A stretch of 13,104 nt of DNA from Ruminococcus sp. UBA1828 (lineage in GTDB: Bacteria; Bacillota; Clostridia; Oscillospirales; Ruminococcaceae), in NCBI GenBank assembly GCA_002338885.1, contig DDJI01000111.1, positions 15,251 to 28,354 of the forward strand. The letters are read 5' to 3'. A program made the position numbers and the translations under genes. This document shows, piece by piece, positions 11,079 through 13,104 of this stretch (its first letter is position 1; each line of letters opens with the position of its first letter). The notes under the pieces were generated by a model. The model ran no database searches. It saw only the letters and a list, made by a program, of their open reading frames with translations, and was not told the origin of the DNA.

Positions 11079-11178
11079 AATAAAAGTCTTGCCGTCGGAT
11101 TTATCCCTTAAATCAGATGCGGATGAAAATCTGACGGCTTCCCGCCGGAATTTCCGCTATCGAGATGTCGCATCTGAT
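11079..11178 (-). promoter_or_regulatory. Putative expression platform of the oadB leader (competing hairpins)
   Basis: Three pairings overlap. ATCAGATGCG (11178-11169) pairs over 10 bp with CGCATCTGAT (11121-11112). TCAGAT (11134-11129) can instead pair with ATCTGA (11118-11113). GCCGTC plus GATTT (11138-11127) pairs with AAATC plus GACGGC (11102-11091) in an 11-bp stem with one mismatch, followed by AAGACTTTTATT. The last looks like a weak terminator. The first overlaps the aptamer's 3' half, so ligand binding could choose between them. Confidence 0.45.
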
Positions 11179-11241
11179 CACAGACCGCGCCGCGTTTTCG
11201 CACAATGCGCAAGGCTGCCGGCTACTCCCCTTTGTTGCACT
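11141..11241 (-). ncRNA. Probable metal-ion riboswitch aptamer (yybP-ykoY / Mn2+ type) in the oadB leader
   Basis: The transcript predicted from 11241 soon reaches AAAGGGGAGTAGC (11233-11221), the signature L1 block of the yybP-ykoY class. Next comes a helical arm in which CCG..GCC pairs with GGC.CGG, capped by CGCA-TTG-TGCG. A short TCTG/CAGA helix follows, and then GCGACATCTCG (11171-11161), resembling the conserved GACAU segment of the opposite loop. Order and spacing agree with the class. A closing P1 helix is not obvious, so borders are approximate. Known members switch on Mn2+ exporters (MntP, TerC, P-type ATPases). oadB is not a target I know of. A Na+-sensing riboswitch (DUF1646 class) or an unnamed variant is the main alternative. 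Confidence 0.5.
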
Positions 11242-11245
11242 AATA

Positions 11246-11274
11246 ATCATATGGTATTTGCGCCTATATGTCAA
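11246..11274 (-). promoter_or_regulatory. Promoter of the oadB leader
   Basis: TTGACA (11274-11269) and TATGAT (11251-11246) lie on the minus strand with exactly 17 nt between them. The predicted start is near 11240, leaving about 240 nt of leader before the oadB ATG. It lies 58 nt beyond the stop of the upstream lipoprotein gene, so oadB has its own promoter. Confidence 0.75.
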
Positions 11275-11332
11275 GTGATTTTTTAAACAAAAGTGAGCGC
11301 CGGCTGCCGAATTTTCTCCGATAAGGGCTTTT

Positions 11333-11815
11333 TCAGTCCGCGCTGCCGCCGTCCGGCGAATCGGGGACGGATATCATTATGCCCATGCTGCCCGAAGAGC
11401 CTGCAATACTCAAAACCACACCGTCGTCGTTTTGATACATTGCACCCACCGAGACGTCGTTTGAGGAATACTCCATCTTATAAAATCCGGCGTCGGGAAG
11501 GCTGTCAAGATACCCTTCAAGCTCTCCGTCCTCCACATCGGTGAGCAACACCACAAACCTCTTGTACTCGCTCATGTCCATTACGGACTCCGTCCGCCCG
11601 AAATCAGGCTTCGGGATGAGTGCGGTGAACTCGTTTTCCGGCCACTCGCTTGTGTACTCGGTGGTGACCTTGGACAAGTCGGGCGTAAGATAGGTGTACT
11701 GCGCGCCCTGCACGACTTGCAGGCTATCACATCCCGCCGACAAAAGCATGCATGCGGCAGCCGCCACGACAAGCAGCGCCATATGCGCAGACAGCCTGTT
11801 TTTTATGCTCTTCAT
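11333..11815 (-). CDS. Hypothetical lipoprotein, 160 aa
   Basis: The start MKSIKNRL at 11815 is chosen because its ATG overlaps the TGA of the upstream small gene (ATGA), a typical coupled arrangement. A lipoprotein signal (hydrophobic 11-28) ends at LLSAGC with Cys29. The mature part has a conserved-looking WPENEFTALIPKPDFG segment, followed by an alternating beta-rich region (FVVLLTDV, GYLDSLPDAGFY, VVLSIAG, MGIMISV) and a Gly/Ser/Asp tail. The 'WP-N-----PKP--G ... L---GF' pattern resembles small uncharacterised Clostridial lipoproteins (DUF6591-like, unverified). It has no catalytic motif. It is probably surface-exposed and co-expressed with the membrane protein before it. The function is unknown. 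Confidence 0.75.
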   Translation of the reverse strand: MKSIKNRLSAHMALLVVAAAACMLLSAGCDSLQVVQGAQYTYLTPDLSKVTTEYTSEWPENEFTALIPKPDFGRTESVMDMSEYKRFVVLLTDVEDGELEGYLDSLPDAGFYKMEYSSNDVSVGAMYQNDDGVVLSIAGSSGSMGIMISVPDSPDGGSAD

Positions 11816-12012
11816 CTTCTCATCGTCTCCTTTTTGCGCCTTATGTGCGCGCAAATCACAGCCATGGCGGCAGCCGCTGCAATCGCCGCTGTTATCAGTA
11901 TCAGTGCTGTCGGGTCAAACCCCGACGAATTAAGCTCTATAGCCGTCATGCCGTCGGCATACCCTATCACGCCTTTGTCCCTCTCGCGCAGAACCGCAGC
12001 CACTATGCACAC
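11812..12012 (-). CDS. Small membrane protein, start unclear, overlaps the lipoprotein gene
   Basis: A reading frame ends with TGA at 11812-11814, overlapping the next gene's ATG. The given start is a GTG (12012) without a visible SD, and it would cut into a hydrophobic helix. The frame is actually open up to a TAA at 12061-12063, and the residues from 12054 (AAIAALAAAVCAAAVCIVAAV) form a membrane helix, so the true start lies upstream. A second helix follows (LILITAAIAAAAAMAVICAHI) and then a basic tail RRKKETMRR. Two explanations fit. One is an ATT start at 12048 behind AGAAGGTG. The other is an ATG at 12083 (MLSKARYKK) in another frame, joined through a lost base near 12057. The function is unknown. 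The coupled overlap and the dedicated promoter argue that it is real. Confidence 0.5.
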   Translation of the reverse strand: MCIVAAVLRERDKGVIGYADGMTAIELNSSGFDPTALILITAAIAAAAAMAVICAHIRRKKETMRR

Positions 12013-12074
12013 CGCAGCCGCACATACCGCCGCTGCAAGCGCCGCAATCGCCGCACCTTCTTATATCTCGCTTT

Positions 12075-12104
12075 ACTTAGCATCACTATTTAGCAATGCT
12101 AAGT
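12075..12104. promoter_or_regulatory. TTAGCA-repeat palindrome at the transcription start, candidate repressor operator
   Basis: A 9-bp perfect inverted repeat, ACTTAGCAT (12075-12083) / ATGCTAAGT (12096-12104), contains a tighter 13-bp palindrome TTAGCAATGCTAA (12090-12102). The TTAGCA half-site therefore occurs three times, two of them as direct repeats 13 bp apart. It begins about 9 nt downstream of the -10 and covers the expected +1 to +30. TTAG/CTAA half-sites recall DtxR/MntR-type metal regulators, but the core is not a match I can confirm. Confidence 0.55.
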
Positions 12105-12112
12105 ATATTGAT

Positions 12113-12141
12113 ATGATACCACACCGCATTCCTTATGTCAA
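12113..12141 (-). promoter_or_regulatory. Promoter of the membrane protein / lipoprotein operon
   Basis: Minus-strand TTGACA (12141-12136) and TATCAT (12118-12113) are spaced by 17 nt. It lies between the P-type ATPase terminator and the small membrane gene, so the two units are transcribed separately. Confidence 0.7.
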
Positions 12142-12176
12142 TACAGGTATATCGAAAGCGTTTCATGCTGTGCACG

Positions 12177-12207
12177 AAAAAAGCCGAGAGGATATAATCC
12201 CCTCGGC
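12177..12207 (-). terminator. Intrinsic terminator of the P-type ATPase gene
   Basis: On the minus strand, GCCGAGGGGAT (12207-12197) pairs with ATCCTCTCGGC (12193-12183) over 11 bp with one G-U, around a 3-nt loop. Six T follow (12182-12177). It lies 20 nt after the ATPase stop. Confidence 0.92.
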
Positions 12208-12227
12208 CGAAGCGCTGTATATATTAT

Positions 12228-13104
12228 TTAAACCTTCTTTACAAACAGGCAGCGTATTGCATTCAGAACAGCCAGCACCATAACTCCGACATCCGCAAAC
12301 ACCGCAAGGTACATGTTTGCAATACCGACCGCGCTGAGAACAAGGCATATAAGCTTTATGCCTATGGCGAAAACTATGTTTTCGTATACTATTCTCAGGC
12401 ACTTGCGGGATATGCGTATGGCTTTTGAAATCTTGAGCGGGTCGTCATCCATAAGAACCACGTCGGCAGCCTCTATAGCCGCATCGGAACCCATGGCGCC
12501 CATTGCAATTCCTATATCGGCTCTTGAAAGCACCGGAGCGTCGTTTATGCCGTCGCCGACAAACGCAAGCGTTCCGCTTCTGCCCTTTCTGCCGAGCAGC
12601 TCCTCAACCTTTTCAACCTTGTCGGCAGGCAGCAGCTGACTGTACACCTCGTCAATTCCGAGGCGGGACGCAACCTCATTTGCAACCTTTGCAGAGTCGC
12701 CGGTGAGCATTACGGTTTTGTTCACGCCCGACTCCTTGAGCGCAGCAATGGCCTTTTCGGAAGTCGGCTTTACTATATCCGATATCACTATGTGTCCGAG
12801 GTACTTTGAATCCACCGCCATGTGTATGATAGTTCCCGCGCGGTGGCAGTCGATATACTCCACGCCGAGCCTCTTCATGAGCTTGTCGTTTCCCGCCGCA
12901 ACGCTCTTTCCGTCAACTACGGCCGTCACGCCTTCTCCGCTTATTTCATGGATGTCGCTCACGCGTGACATGTCTGCGACTTTTCCGGTGCGCTTGGTAT
13001 ACGCGCGCTGAAGGCTGCGGCTTATCGGGTGGCTTGAGGATATTTCCGCAAGAGCGGCATACTCTATCAGCTCATCCTCCAAAATCGGGCAGTGGTGCAC
13101 GGCA
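12228..13104 (-). CDS. Heavy-metal P1B-type ATPase, C-terminal part (Zn/Cd/Pb type)
   Basis: This membrane pump uses ATP to export divalent metal ions. The frame continues beyond the right edge, so about 292 C-terminal residues are visible; the metal-binding N-terminus, the CPC helix and DKTGT are outside. Seen in order are the nucleotide-binding signature SSHPI, GEGV, VMLTGDS, the hinge AFVGDGINDAPVL with the Mg2+-binding Asp pair, and DIGIAMG--GSDAAIEAADVVLM. Two final helices follow: one contains a Lys (AIGIKLICL) and the other an Asp-Gly-Gly-like DVGVMVLAVLNAIRCL. That Lys/Asp pair is the transmembrane metal-site mark of the P1B-2 group (ZntA/CadA; Zn2+, Cd2+, Pb2+) rather than the Cu+ group. 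The protein ends KKV, and a strong terminator follows. Confidence 0.93.
   Translation of the reverse strand, partial: AVHHCPILEDELIEYAALAEISSSHPISRSLQRAYTKRTGKVADMSRVSDIHEISGEGVTAVVDGKSVAAGNDKLMKRLGVEYIDCHRAGTIIHMAVDSKYLGHIVISDIVKPTSEKAIAALKESGVNKTVMLTGDSAKVANEVASRLGIDEVYSQLLPADKVEKVEELLGRKGRSGTLAFVGDGINDAPVLSRADIGIAMGAMGSDAAIEAADVVLMDDDPLKISKAIRISRKCLRIVYENIVFAIGIKLICLVLSAVGIANMYLAVFADVGVMVLAVLNAIRCLFVKKV

Noticed and set aside
11041..11286. Plus-strand open frame across the oadB leader
   Set aside because: It has no ribosome binding site and low-complexity, non-protein-like translation, and it overlaps the promoter and structured RNA on the other strand.
11717..12283. A 188-codon plus-strand frame rich in Ala/His/Ser
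   Set aside because: It is antisense to the lipoprotein and small membrane gene and crosses the P-type ATPase terminator; no SD or domain.

Overview
The window looks like a chromosomal stretch from an anaerobic Bacillota (Clostridia-type, probably gut-associated) bacterium. The reasons are strong Shine-Dalgarno sites (AAAGGAG, GGAGGG), clean sigma-A promoters (TTGACA/TATAAT with 16-17 nt spacing), Gram-positive-style lipoproteins and LamG/Ig/propeller surface proteins. A Na+-pumping decarboxylase beta subunit and the small subunit found next to it in Clostridia point the same way. This placement is inference; there is no rRNA or marker gene in the window.

Left part (1-6800), extracellular glycan breakdown. 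A secreted DUF5703/GH95-like glycosidase on the minus strand runs off the left edge and is broken by an in-frame TAA. Divergent from it is a membrane-anchored LamG-Ig-propeller protein. Its propeller is cut short and fused to a helix resembling the C-terminus of an ABC-2 permease. Converging on that gene is a large GH2 beta-galactosidase-type lipoprotein. The two share a bidirectional terminator.

Middle (6900-9680), deoxynucleoside salvage plus an esterase. deoC and deoD form a minus-strand operon. DeoD releases deoxyribose-1-phosphate from purine deoxynucleosides, and DeoC cleaves deoxyribose-5-phosphate; the mutase linking them is not in the window. A perfect 17-bp palindrome lies between the -35 and -10 of the deoC promoter. 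Divergent from deoC, with a near-perfect promoter of its own, is a lipoprotein alpha/beta-hydrolase esterase that ends in a strong bidirectional terminator.

Right part (9700-13104), ions and membrane. A Na+-translocating decarboxylase beta subunit (oadB) is followed by a 51-aa OadG-like small subunit, with no alpha or biotin subunit nearby. oadB has a structured leader of about 240 nt carrying the hallmark of the yybP-ykoY (Mn2+) riboswitch class. Upstream, also on the minus strand, are a small membrane protein with an unclear start and a lipoprotein overlapping it by ATGA. Their promoter carries a TTAGCA-repeat palindrome at the transcription start. At the right edge is the C-terminal part of a Zn/Cd-type P1B ATPase with its own terminator.

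The most notable points are the riboswitch-like leader in front of oadB, the palindrome inside the deoC promoter, the chimeric LamG protein, the nonsense-interrupted glycosidase, and the TTAGCA operator next to a possible 1-nt frameshift.
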